The notes beneath the pieces are model-generated. The model was given only the letters and a program-made list of their open reading frames with translations. It did no database searches and had not been told where the DNA came from. From Macrostomum hystrix (Eukaryota; Platyhelminthes; Macrostomidae), in the NCBI GenBank assembly GCA_950097015.1, contig CATNEN010000038.1, forward strand, positions 27,193,001 through 27,257,000: DNA of 64,000 bases. Reading direction: 5' to 3'. Both the position numbers and the translations under genes were made by a program. Shown here piece after piece: positions 54,120-64,000 of this stretch. How positions within the stretch are numbered: position 1 is the stretch's first letter; every line of letters starts with the position of its first letter.

Positions 54120-54985
54120 AATCCACTTTGTCCCTGATTACTTCACTCCCTCCTTGACTATTCCACTCCCTCCTTGACTACTCCACTCCCTCCTTGACTA
54201 CTCCACTCCCTCCTTGACTACTCCACTCCCTCCTTGACTATTCCACTCCCTCCTTGACTACTCCACTCCCTCCTTGACTACTCCACTCCCTCCTTGACTA
54301 CTCCACTCCCTCCTTGACTACTCCATTCCCTCCTTGACTACTCCACTCTCTCCTATAGACTACTCCACTCCCTTCTATAGACTACTCCACTCCCTTCTAG
54401 ACTACTCCACTCCCTCCTTGACTACTCCATTCCCTCCTTGACTACTCCACTCCCTCCTTGACTACTCCACTCCCTCCTTGACTACTCCACTCCCTCCTAT
54501 AGACTACTCCACTCCCTCCTATAGACTACTCCACTCCCTTCTATAGACTACTCCACTCCCTCCTATAGACTACTCCACTCCCTCCTATAGACTACTCCAC
54601 TCCCTCCTATAGACTAATCCACTCCCTCCTATAGACTACTCCACTCCCTTCTATAGACTACTCCACTCCCTCCTATAGACTACTCCACTCCCTCCTATAG
54701 ACTACTCCACTCCCTTCTATAGACTACTCCACTCCCTCCTATAGACTACTCCACTCCCTCCTATAGACTACTCCACTCCCTCCTATAGACTAATCCACTC
54801 CCTCCTATAGACTACTCCACTCCCTTCTATAGACTACTCCACTCCCTCCTATAGACTAATCCACTCCCTCCTATAGACTACTCCACTCCCTTCTATAGAC
54901 TACTCCACTCCCTCCTATAGACTACTCCACTCCCTTCTAGACTACTCCACTCCCTTCTAGACTACTCCACTCCGTCTAGACGTCT
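54120..54985. repeat. 20/22-bp minisatellite array
   Basis: About 40 units of CTACTCCACTCCCTCCTTGA (20 bp), shifting at about 54350 to a 22-bp form with CCTATAGACTACTCCACTCC. Both unit lengths alternate near 54400-54500. Confidence 0.94.
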
Positions 54986-54989
54986 CCCT

Positions 54990-55975
54990 CCCTCCTAGAT
55001 TACATATTCTGTTAACATGGCAAGCGGATGTCTGCCGGCTGCCAAGCATTTTATTCTTGAAATACTATCGATCTAGAACATTTGCATATAGATTTACATC
55101 TCACTTCCAACTTCCTACACCTGACTTCAGTTTTTGTAAACAGTCTTCTTACACTGTATAAACTATTCGCAGTTTCGCAGCACTGTATAATATGCTGGGA
55201 AAATGGATAGAACAGGTTTGGCTAATAAGAAGGAGATGCTAAAAATAGAAACTCGGTGTAAAAATTGCTCAAGTAACAACGACAGTGTAGAATCTTCAGC
55301 AATAGTTTCATTATTTAAAATTTTCAATGCAACACAAGCTAAGTGCTGCGCATACGACTACACACTGTATACACCGCTGCTAATGCTTTTGGCCCCCCTA
55401 TCTTTACGAAATTATGTAGCTGCGAAAATTCTAGAAAAATCAACTTCACACTGAGCCAGCAAGCTTTTCCGCTACATGTTATTATTGGAAATAGAACTCT
55501 GGGCAGTAAGCCTACTTTTAGATACAAACAGCGGCACACAGATTGCATTCCTGATTTAAACATACTCACTTATGACCGACCATCATAGTGTTTCATGCTT
55601 ATTGATCACTAAACTGTTTTAAATAGATAAAATGAATATAATATATATAAGCCACATTAAATATGGATTTTAGATTATTTTAAGTTGAAGTGCGTTAAAA
55701 CCATAGAGATGCTATATATAATTATATAAAATAGCTAAGGTGTTTATTTTAATTAAAAAAATAAAGTAGTACATAATAAATGACAACAAGTAAATTACCC
55801 AAGTCAATTAGTTAGCAAATATGCTAAATCATTTATGTTAAGTCTAAACTAAGTCATTTCAGCTAAAAAATAAGAAATTACTTCTCATTTTCATCTAAAA
55901 TAATTAAGAGTAATCTGATAACTAGGAAGAATATCAGTACTAAGAGGCCAGAAGCTTCATAGCCAAATAGAAACA
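54990..55975. other. intergenic AT-rich region
   Basis: An 83-codon ORF (55203-55454, plus) has no recognisable domain or splice context. I do not call a gene. Confidence 0.45.
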
Positions 55976-55979
55976 GAAA

Positions 55980-56290
55980 TAACAAGCACTTGCTTGGGCA
56001 AGACATGTCTGAGTTATGCCTATGAGGAACGCCTCTATGCTGATCCACCAGCTGACACAAGTGCAAATTTGCAGCTGAGTGTTCATGGTTGACCCTAGAG
56101 TGGCCAGACACAATAGGCAAGAGTGCTACACTATAAAGGCCCTCTGGCTAAATTGAGTGAGGGACATAGCCCCAGCCTTTTTACCTATGTTTTGAGGTAC
56201 CTTTTGAGGTCACCCTTTGACAGGAAATGGCTCTGAGTATTGGTATTGCCCTTTGACTCTGGGAGGATACAAATTTTTTGTACTACTGAG
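55980..56290 (+). mobile_element. diverged LINE 5'-leader relic
   Basis: Successive blocks match the LINE leader at 11720-11960 in order: CAGCTGAC, GTGTTCA.GG.TGACCCTA, GGCCTCTGGC.AAA.TG, AGCCC and TCACCCTTTGAC. Substitutions are many, so it is an older insertion of the same or a sister family. Confidence 0.6.
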
Positions 56291-56299
56291 GTCTTGCTA

Positions 56300-58895
56300 T
56301 ACTAAGGGCTAGGGATTAGTCAGGTAACTAGCAGTCTTTTCTATTTTGCCTAGCCAAGCTATTTTGCCTAGCTAGTGCTTGACCAGTCAGTGTTCTTTTT
56401 ATTAATTATTAATAAAAATGTGCATGTCATCTATGAAATATCAAACTAAAGCTAAAGCTAAAACTGAAACTGAAGCTAAATATTTCATGTAGAACAAATG
56501 ATAGGCCACAAAAACTTTGAATTGATTGCAAATTGAAGCATAAAGTTATAAGATAAGACCTATTCATTTCTGTGTTTCCTTCATCAAAGTGTTAGATAAG
56601 GAAGATTAAGCAAATTGGGGCATAAAGATGAAAACACAAAAATATTGTCTGAATAGCCAACTATCTAAGCCTAGCTAGCTGCCAATGCTAAGTCAACTTT
56701 AAATCCAACAACATAATCATGCATACTTGATAGACATATATGTCAATGTCTTGTTTATGATTATATGCATAAAATTGTTTAGAAATTGCAGCTTCCATGG
56801 AACTTATAAATTTATAGTAAGACCATAAAACAAGTGCTCAGTGTTTCTATTATAGGAACAAAGTTCAAGATAGGCGATAGCGAGAAGTACACCTCACTTA
56901 CTTGAAGCAAAATTTTGAAACTTATGTCGAACTTAGAGACAATTAAAAAAACTGCACCGAAATATTTGTATTCAAAGTTAAATAAATTTGAAAATAAAAG
57001 TTTGCGATCACGGCACAATAGTATTACGTTTAGATATTATAGCTACGTTATACAATTATTGCTCTTTATATTTGGGAAGTTCAATTTTAAGGACCAATAG
57101 AAAAGCAAACAATGGTGCCCATATAGCGAAAAGCAAATAGTAAATACATAAGATATTTTGTATACAGTGACCATGCACCGTTTTAAAATATGGTATCTGA
57201 GTATCTTAAACTTTACTTTGCCTGAAGTAAACGCCTCTTTATAGAGTTAGTATCTTAGAAAATTGCGAACCTAAATTAGCGCTTGTTGAATTAACGCAAT
57301 CGTTCGATTAAAACATAATCATCTAACACACGGGTAATTTTTCGAAACAAATAGTGGTAGGTATGTAACTAAGGTGCCTATCTTTTACGTAATTTTTCTC
57401 TTAAACGAGAAACCGATTTAAGAAGTTAGGGAACTTTTATTACCTAAATTTAGAATGGACATGATCTGCAATTACCTTACCAAGCAATTATTTGTTACTA
57501 TTTTAGCTACGCTCGTATTACTAAAACTATAGACAGGATTCAAAAGTTCTTAAAGTACACCAAAATTATATTGGGGTGAAATAAACGAAAAATATACTAT
57601 ACTCCGTGAAATGTGAAGAAAAAGAAGAATTTTTAGCGACAACTTTTTCGGCATCGTAGGACTTTATAAATGTGTATTGTACAACAAAGGAAGAGGTAAA
57701 CCTTTAATACACTCAAGCTCAATGTATTGAAAAATATGTTTTAGTCTTAAACAATATAAAAATCATTTAGTTTTGAACGATTTTCGAAGACTATACTGAA
57801 CGGGTGCATTTTTTATAGTCGTCGTTGTAGATTTTTTTTAAATTAAGAACGAAAATAAAAAGAGCTTCTCAAAATGACTTATATACTAACTGATAAGAAA
57901 TGTACTGATGAGATATTACACAGATTCACAACTGAGACAACTAGATATCAGATCCAAGCGAATGCAACTTCAAGTATAGGTCCAGCCAAATCTAAATCGC
58001 AAACACAGCATATTACTTTATTGAGACCAAGTTTCGTTCATTACTTAATCTTAGTGTTGATCGAGTTGACTGCACATTGGTGGCGTTTAGCAACAGCTGT
58101 TGCTGTATATTTTTAATGGCGTTTTTGACATCTGGAGACCTTGGCATTTTCCTACTATATGATCCCAATTCTTCGTTGCGTTTTACATAAGCAGCTTAAT
58201 TATAATCCCCAAAACAGCTTATGTAGAAAGCTGAATTCGTTTTCTGGCATATCTCCATGTAGTATGATAGTATTTCAATAGAAACCCGCCTTCAAGCTGA
58301 AGCATTCTCAGTGTTAAAATCTAAAAATCTCTATAGCTTTAGAATTACGTATCTTAGTATACTTATACTTAAAATGTAAATTCTCATGCGGAGACATCAA
58401 TTACGACTATATTCAGGAATTATGTACGTATGTTGGCTGGTAATACAGGGATAGCGGTTGAAAAAATTCGAATGAATTCCCACGTCTTCTGGCTGCAAAG
58501 GAAAGACATCAAAAGTTAAATAAATCTACATGATTACAGAAATAACAAGACATGAGTAGGCCAAATGTATAGTCTCACGTCTCAGAGAACTTCACCTCGA
58601 TGATCACGTAGGCGCAAAAAATCTAGATTTGCTGCAGGTATGTTATTTTGGCTTCAAACAAATGATGCAGATTTTATTTCACATAGAAATGTGAAATATA
58701 AAAAACATAAATTATAAAGTAATGTCATCAAATAGTATAGTAGTAAGAGATTAAAGTTTAGTAACAGTAGTCAAAATTCATTATTAACTATAATAGTTGT
58801 CAATAATGTGTGAAACAACCTCGAGCATATAAAAGAGAGTTCACACAATAAAGCAACTCCAGAACAAAGGCAGACAGAGCATCGCGTAAATCAAG
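56300..58895. other. intergenic AT-rich region
   Basis: Long AT-rich stretch. Small ORFs (for example 57874-58116, 80 codons) lack domains. CATATAAAAGAG at about 58828 followed by AATAAAG looks promoter- or LTR-like, but no matching second copy is in the window. Confidence 0.4.
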
Positions 58896-58899
58896 CTGT

Positions 58900-59400
58900 T
58901 TAGGAGATAGGGTTGGCCATTCGGTGCGAGCTGGTCGTATGTAGCTGCTGATTTAACTGATTTACAGCAGTCGAGCGATGTTGAGGTGCCATGTAACTGT
59001 CATCCAGAAGGACACATTGCTCTGTGCCACCGAATGCCGCATTCATCAATGGTAGCAGATGTGTTTGCAAAAGATTGGCGTCAGATCCGGCAGTAATAGA
59101 TGCGTCTAGAAAGACCAGATCCGTCTTTGAATGTAGGGTGATGCCGGCCCACACATGTACGGATGCAGACTGGCCTTTGTGCTCTGCACGTGTTGTTGCT
59201 GCCGCCACACGCGAAATCGGCTCTCATCAGTAAAATTATTCCAAAATATGTTCCGAAATCGATGCTCACACTGCATCGATTGCATGGCTTAGCTCCGTTT
59301 GGACAAACCGAGCGATGAGCAAAAATGACCAAAAACTGGGCCAAAACATACCAGCAAATCTTGCCATGCCTTTTTGCGCCCGCGTGAGGGTCAAATCTGA
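58900..59400 (-). pseudogene. Tc1/mariner-like transposase pseudogene
   Basis: The minus strand has FTDESRFRVW (first catalytic Asp block of Tc1-type DDE transposases, about 59200-59240). After a frameshift it continues with VHVWAGITLHSKTDLVFLD and LLDDSYMAPQHRS, which corresponds to the QDNAPCH-type second Asp block, here altered. The N-terminal DNA-binding part and the third catalytic residue are not identified. Terminal inverted repeats were not found. Confidence 0.7.
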
Positions 59401-59841
59401 AATGTTGCTGAATGTATACAAGTACGTGATATTAGCTTTTTGATAGGATTTAGAGCCAGTAAAAACGAGGTATGCCAGTCGTCGAAACGGTAATCTCAAA
59501 CGCTTCCCAGCGCTAATAGCATAATGATTTATGTTATATAGATTTACATGATTTATTAGACAAATATTGAACACATAAAAACAATACAGCACCACAAAAT
59601 ACTTTTTGTTAGCAGCCCGCGTTGGCAATCAAACCAATAGTGGGTAATTCAAGGTAAGAAAAAATAAACGAGGACTGTTGTTTTTTCTCGTCCCAGTTAT
59701 TTGGTTAAACAAAAAGATTGCTGGTTACCCACACAGTTGGATCACATGACAGATTTGACTCCCATATCATTTTGACACATCCAACCGATTCGAGTCCTCA
59801 GCGGTAAGTCAAGCACGATAGGTAAAAGCTTATTAAATGCG

Positions 59842-60975
59842 ATGCAACAGCTGCGAAAATTGATCAAGCCAGTTCTTCTGGTGGCAGGCATTCTCCTCCT
59901 CACAGCCCTTAACCTGAAGGTTTTCCAAGGTAAAGAAAGTTTGAAAACTTTATTGAAAAGCCGATCTAAAGCCAGCGAGGACACGGACATTGTGCAGGTT
60001 ACCCCAGAAAACCCGCTGCCTCCGGGAGCTTGCAGCGCCTACAGCGAGCTGCGCAACCTGAACTTTCTGCACAAGTCCATCAAGGAGAACATCTGCGAGG
60101 GCGCCATCGCCTACACCGTTGTGAACAGCGCGTTTCCCCTGTGCCGACTGAAACAGCAGCTGCCGCAGGTGCTCACTGACGCCGTCAGGGCTGGCAGCAC
60201 TGAGACATTCATCCTGAGCCCCCTCACTAGGAGAAGTGTTCCCAGCTTCGTCTACTCCAGTCCTGACCTCATCTCCACGAGCATCCGCAACGCGCACATC
60301 TTCGAGGAGAGGAACGTGCGCATCATGCAGCACATCGTCCAGAAGCTGAACGCTCAGTCGCCAGTCACATTCATCGACATCGGCTCTAACATCGGCGTGT
60401 TCACTCTGTCGGCACTCGACCTCGGAGTGCCCGTCATCGCTCTGGACGCGAACATCCGCAATCTCATTCGCATCAAGCTCTCATCCGAGGCCACAAAACT
60501 GCCACACAAGCTGCACCTGCTGTGGAACTTCATCAGCCGGCAGGTGTCTCTCATGTACCTGAACTTTCCACAAGACTGCAACATCGGCGGTGCCACCAAG
60601 TTCGGCAGGGCGGTTGTCGATACCATCCCAATCATGTCGGCGAACGCAGATTCCATAGTCAGACTAGTCAACACGAAGTTTGTTGTCCTGAAGGTCGACA
60701 TCGAGGGCGGTGAAGGAGAGTTCTTCAAGAGCGCCCAGAAGATGTTTGAGCGCTTCACCATTCCCGTGGTCCACATGGAGTGGCTGAAACGACACATGAG
60801 CGAGGAGGAGCGCCTGTTCATGATCAAGTTCTTCACGGACCGGCGCTACAGCCCCAGGACCATGACCGATTTAAACAAGCTCATTAATATCCGGGACAAT
60901 TTCTACGAAGGTGATGACCTCATTTGGCTACACGAAGAGTTTTTGAAGAGCACCGTTTTTACTAGTCTGCTCTGA
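59842..60975 (+). CDS. membrane-anchored FkbM-family methyltransferase
   Basis: Intronless 377-codon ORF with ATG at 59842 and TGA at 60973-60975. Residues about 8-28 form a signal anchor (KPVLLVAGILLLTALNLKVF), giving a type II membrane protein, probably in the secretory pathway. The catalytic part has the SAM-binding FIDIGSNIGVFTLSALDLG with acidic ALDAN at the end of strand 2, and VVLKVDIEGGEGEF, the two signatures of FkbM/Methyltransf_21 proteins. Codon use is GC-rich compared with its flanks. AATAAA at 61139-61144 lies about 165 bases after the stop. The substrate is unknown; FkbM proteins act on O-linked positions of small molecules or sugars. The absence of introns beside a 32-kb split gene suggests a retrocopy or transfer (inference), but animal FkbM genes with few introns are common. 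Confidence 0.85.
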   Translation: MQQLRKLIKPVLLVAGILLLTALNLKVFQGKESLKTLLKSRSKASEDTDIVQVTPENPLPPGACSAYSELRNLNFLHKSIKENICEGAIAYTVVNSAFPLCRLKQQLPQVLTDAVRAGSTETFILSPLTRRSVPSFVYSSPDLISTSIRNAHIFEERNVRIMQHIVQKLNAQSPVTFIDIGSNIGVFTLSALDLGVPVIALDANIRNLIRIKLSSEATKLPHKLHLLWNFISRQVSLMYLNFPQDCNIGGATKFGRAVVDTIPIMSANADSIVRLVNTKFVVLKVDIEGGEGEFFKSAQKMFERFTIPVVHMEWLKRHMSEEERLFMIKFFTDRRYSPRTMTDLNKLINIRDNFYEGDDLIWLHEEFLKSTVFTSLL

Positions 60976-60979
60976 AATA

Positions 60980-61340
60980 TACAAAGCATAAAGGTTTGAG
61001 TATGCCGTGCATGTTATATTCATGAATATTTCGTAAAAACGCCGAAAAGGAACTGTTTTTCGCATCAATAGTCTTCCGGGAGTAGAATTGTTTCGTTTTG
61101 TCGCATGCCTTTTTATTGTAGTTATTGAGAAAATTATTAATAAAACTAGTACACTAAGCCCCCTTGGGGGAGCACTACTGTTCAGACAAAAAGTATTGTG
61201 TAATGCAGAAGGGCAAAACACACCTGAAAGTAAACAAAAACGAAAACTCGTTTCGTCAGTATGAATTTCCCTGCATGCCCTTCACGCTTTCACTTTAGAT
61301 AATTCGTGCAAGCTAGTTAAATAATTATGATATCCCTTGT
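60980..61340. other. 3' flank of the methyltransferase gene
   Basis: AT-rich sequence with the AATAAA noted above. Nothing else supported. Confidence 0.45.
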
Positions 61341-61680
61341 TAATTTTGGTTTTCATCGATAATTCGTGAATTTACGTCGATAATTTTTCTTCCCTCAATA
61401 ATTCATGTTTTTCCCAAGATGGATCATTCTTTTCCCTCGAGAATTCATGCTTTTCCTTCGATAATTCGTGCTTTACCTCGATAACCTGGTTCCCCCCTCG
61501 ATAACTCATGATTCCCCTCGATAATTCATGCTACCCCACTTGATAATTAATGTTTTTTCTTCAATTGGTCATGCCACGTCGCTGATATTTCATACTTTCT
61601 CTCTAATAATTCAGGATTTACGGTTTTTTATTCATGCTTCCCCCTAGATAATTCATGCTATCCCTTCAATAAATCAATAA
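61340..61680. repeat. degenerate tandem repeat around TCGATAATTCATG
   Basis: About 14 poorly conserved units of about 20-25 bp, each with a form of CGATAATTCATGCTTTCCC. Confidence 0.7.
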
Positions 61681-61689
61681 AGCTACGTA

Positions 61690-62570
61690 TGCTCGAACAG
61701 TCTTCATTGTGTGACAGTGTAAATACTTTTTGTTTCAGTGTAGATACGTTTTCATTTTTGTTTTCATGTAAATACGTTTTGTTTTATAAAAATATTCATT
61801 AAAATTCTAAAGTTTAAAATACGCCAAAAGTAAATAATTTGTTTTACTTGTAACCGTATCAATAGTAACACAGTATGGATGTCTTTTGTTTTAAATGTCT
61901 ACCGTATAAATATTATTTTGTAAAAATCCAACATTTAAACAAACGCTAATTTTCTTTATATATATATAGCCGCAGTTTTCAGAGAGAAAAATATAGTTGT
62001 CATTGAGTTTGTTGTGAGTGAGTGAGTGGAAAGAGTCAAGAGTCAAGAGTCAAGAGTCTGCAAGCAAAAGTGTTTGTTCAAGATATAAAAGGAGTGCTTT
62101 GTGAAAGAAGTGTATTGTGTTATTCATTTTAAGAGAAGAGAATATTGAGAAACATAATCAGAACCATTCTAAGAACCATACTAAGAATCGTACTAAGAAT
62201 CATACTCAGATTTATACCAAGAATATTACAAAAGGGGAACTGCTAAAACTCTAATCTCGGGGACGCCTAATTGACTGGAAACGCATAAAGTTGCCTAATT
62301 TACTGCTTGTGCAATACATACGCTACCAGATTGAAGAGATAAACGGCCCATTTAAGTACCGCCAGTTTAAACATCTACATAATTAATTGAGACAGCAGCA
62401 GTGAGATCAGTTATTACTCGTAAATAAGGGCCTATAACAAATTTGATCAGTCTAATCCTTTGATGAATAGGCACTTTCTGGTGAAAAAATGATAAAAATT
62501 GGTCTAGCCATTGTTATTCTGTAGCGTTTGTACGTTTGGATAGATTTAGATTAGACATTTAGTATAGGTA
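61690..62570. other. leader of the Ty3/gypsy remnant (LTR not proven)
   Basis: Contains a TATA-rich run at 61960-61975, four GAGTCAA/AGAGTCA repeats at 62033-62057 and a run of AAGAAYCATACT repeats at 62165-62215. It could hold part of an LTR and leader for the downstream gag-pol, but the second LTR is outside the window. Confidence 0.3.
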
Positions 62571-62574
62571 GACT

Positions 62575-64000
62575 AGCAACCAAGAAATGCTCGAACAAAC
62601 GTAGTCTTCGCTAGATACCAGTTCCGCCTCTGCACACAGGCAGCTGGAGAATCTATTGACGCATGGTACGCCAGATTGCGCACAGCTGCAGAGCCATGTG
62701 AGTTCGAGAATCTCAAAGACTCCCTCATCAGGGACCAGCTCGTGGCAACTTGCTCATCCGACAAGCTGCGCAGGCGGCTGCTCCAGGAAGCGAACATCAG
62801 CCTTGACGAGGCGCTACGGAAGGCTAGGGCGTTTGAGGCAGCCGATGAACAGGCCACCGAGATGGAGGAGTCGGAGACGCATGTGGCGAGCGTTGCCCAT
62901 GGCGATAAGGTGAAACCTGACAGAAAAGGCGCGACTCTGACGTGCAGCAGGTCCGGCGATCAGAAGCAGCTCACGTGTTACCGCTGCGGCGAGAAAGGCC
63001 ACGCCACCTGTGACGCAGCCAAAGGTAAAATCTGCCGCAACTGCGGCAAACCCAACCATCTCGCTTTGGCCTACCGCCAGCCTCGACAGATGCACAACAA
63101 CCGGACCCAGCAGCAGAGAATCAGCACTAATGCAGTCTTCAGTTCTGCTGACGGCTCCACGGAGGAAGATGTGTTTGCTCTGTACGACGGCGGCGACTAC
63201 CCAGCCGACGTCTCGCTGTCCGTACAGGTGGCAAATCGACAACTGCCCATGATGGTCGATAACGAAGCCAGCTGTAGTATCATGAGTCTCAAAACCTTCA
63301 GGACTCTTAATCTACCGGACCTTCGTCCAACAAGAGCAGAAGTCCGCGCCTACGGGGTACCGACACCTCTAAAGATTGCAGGGGTCGCCGAACTCCACAT
63401 CAAAGTTGGAGCAGCCAAGACTACCGCGACATTTCACATCATGGACGGCGACGGCCTGACAATTCTGGGACGCCAGCCTGCATTCAAACTTGGAGTGCTG
63501 AAGATCCAGAGGCCACAGATCTCCGACGCGCAGGAAATTAGCGCAGTCTCTGACACGCCGTCATCGCAGTCAAATGATCCTCAACTCGACGCAATTCTGC
63601 ACCGGCACAAAGAGGCATTCAACGGCATCGGCTGCATCAAGGGCTTAGAGGTCAAAGTCCAGCTATCCGAAAATGCCATTCTGGTATGCCAGGCGCCTTC
63701 CCGGGTAGCTGCTCACCTCAAAGAAGCCGTAGTTGACGAACTCCGGGCACTAGAGAAGCAGGACATTATTGAGGCCGTCAAAGGACCAAGCGCCTGGGTA
63801 TCCCGTATGGTAGTAGGGCCCAAGACCGATGGGGGCGTCAGAATCTGCCAGGATCTCCGCGACCTCAACGCTTTCGTTATACCGGAGAAACAACAGATCC
63901 CCACGCTAGAAGAGATCACGGAGGAGATGGCCAACGCTAAAATTTTCAGTGAACTAGACATCCGCAAGGCGTTCTACCAGATTCCAGTTCACGAAGACAG
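62575..64000 (+). pseudogene. Ty3/gypsy retrotransposon gag-pol, 5'-truncated, runs off window
   Basis: A single open frame from about 62575 (TAG just before, no start) to the window end. The gag end has VVFARYQFRLC and GESIDAWYARLR, then two zinc knuckles: CYRCGEKGHATC (complete) and CRNCGKPNHLALAY (last Cys replaced). A protease region follows with VDNEASCSIMS where VD-T/S-GA is expected, so the catalytic motif is altered. The reverse transcriptase start is PKTDGGVRICQDLRDLN and FSELDIRKAFYQIP, a clear Ty3/gypsy RT. Gag and pol share one frame. Altered knuckle and protease residues plus the missing start indicate a defective copy, although the RT part visible is intact. Confidence 0.88.

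Noticed and set aside
57874-58116. 80-codon plus-strand ORF
   Set aside because: No domain, no splice partner and no start context that separates it from random AT-rich ORFs.
58820-58870. LTR or promoter with TATAAAA and AATAAAG
   Set aside because: The motif pair is suggestive, but no second copy, terminal TG..CA or downstream gene on the same strand supports it.
60354-60836. Minus-strand 160-codon ORF
   Set aside because: It is antisense to the methyltransferase, whose plus-strand frame has the SAM-binding and VDIEGGEGE motifs.

Overview
The window looks like nuclear DNA of an invertebrate metazoan. It has GT-AG introns with consistent codon phases, a receptor tyrosine phosphatase with a long fibronectin type III ectodomain, an immunoglobulin/lectin receptor, animal-type transposons (LINE, Ty3/gypsy, Tc1/mariner-like, MULE, hAT MITE, tRNA-derived SINE) and no prokaryotic gene organisation. 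The species cannot be named; a free-living flatworm would fit the repeat-rich style, but that is a guess. Summing my own coordinates, roughly a third of the window is minisatellite arrays with units of 14 to 47 bp. Nearly all the very long ORFs in the window are translations of these arrays and are not genes.

Layout. 1-5.4 kb: minisatellites, including a composite repeat that recurs at 20.8-21.8 kb, and an orphan CUB-like exon. 5.6-11.1 kb, minus strand: a cell-surface receptor gene family member. Its reconstructed exons give signal peptide, fucolectin/F5-8C-like domain, Ig, Ig, a second lectin-like domain, Ig, Ig, Ig, a beta-sandwich-like region, a transmembrane helix and a short tail (13 exons, 965 codons in one phase-consistent model). 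The locus is a tandem duplication with a chimeric Ig exon and an Ig exon lost at a 5-bp microhomology. 11.6-15.6 kb, plus: a broken non-LTR retrotransposon whose ORF2 is split by a second minisatellite-bearing repeat. 16.5-16.7 kb: a hAT-type MITE. 17.4-18.2 kb: a FLYWCH/MULE transposase pseudogene running into a 27-bp array.

20.5-52.7 kb, minus: one 32-kb gene for a single-catalytic-domain (R3-like) receptor protein tyrosine phosphatase. I reconstructed 18 exons, all in phase, totalling 6660 coding bases (2219 residues). It has a signal peptide, about 17 FN3 domains, one membrane helix and one PTP domain with an intact HCSAGVGRTG signature but WAD in place of WPD. Seven of the FN3 domains come from a 252-bp phase 1-1 exon amplified in tandem together with its introns. 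The introns hold huge arrays; the 9.2-kb intron between the membrane exon and the first PTP exon is mostly array.

52.7-62.5 kb: AT-rich intergenic DNA with one minisatellite, a relic of the same LINE 5' region, a Tc1-like pseudogene and an intronless plus-strand gene for a membrane-anchored FkbM-type methyltransferase (59.8-61.0 kb). 62.6 kb to the window end: a truncated Ty3/gypsy gag-pol reading frame that leaves the window inside reverse transcriptase.

The two receptors are both membrane sensors, but nothing in the sequence ties them to one pathway. The less ordinary content is (i) the self-duplicating lectin-Ig receptor, (ii) the FN3 exon amplification, and (iii) dispersed composite elements that carry minisatellites as internal parts.
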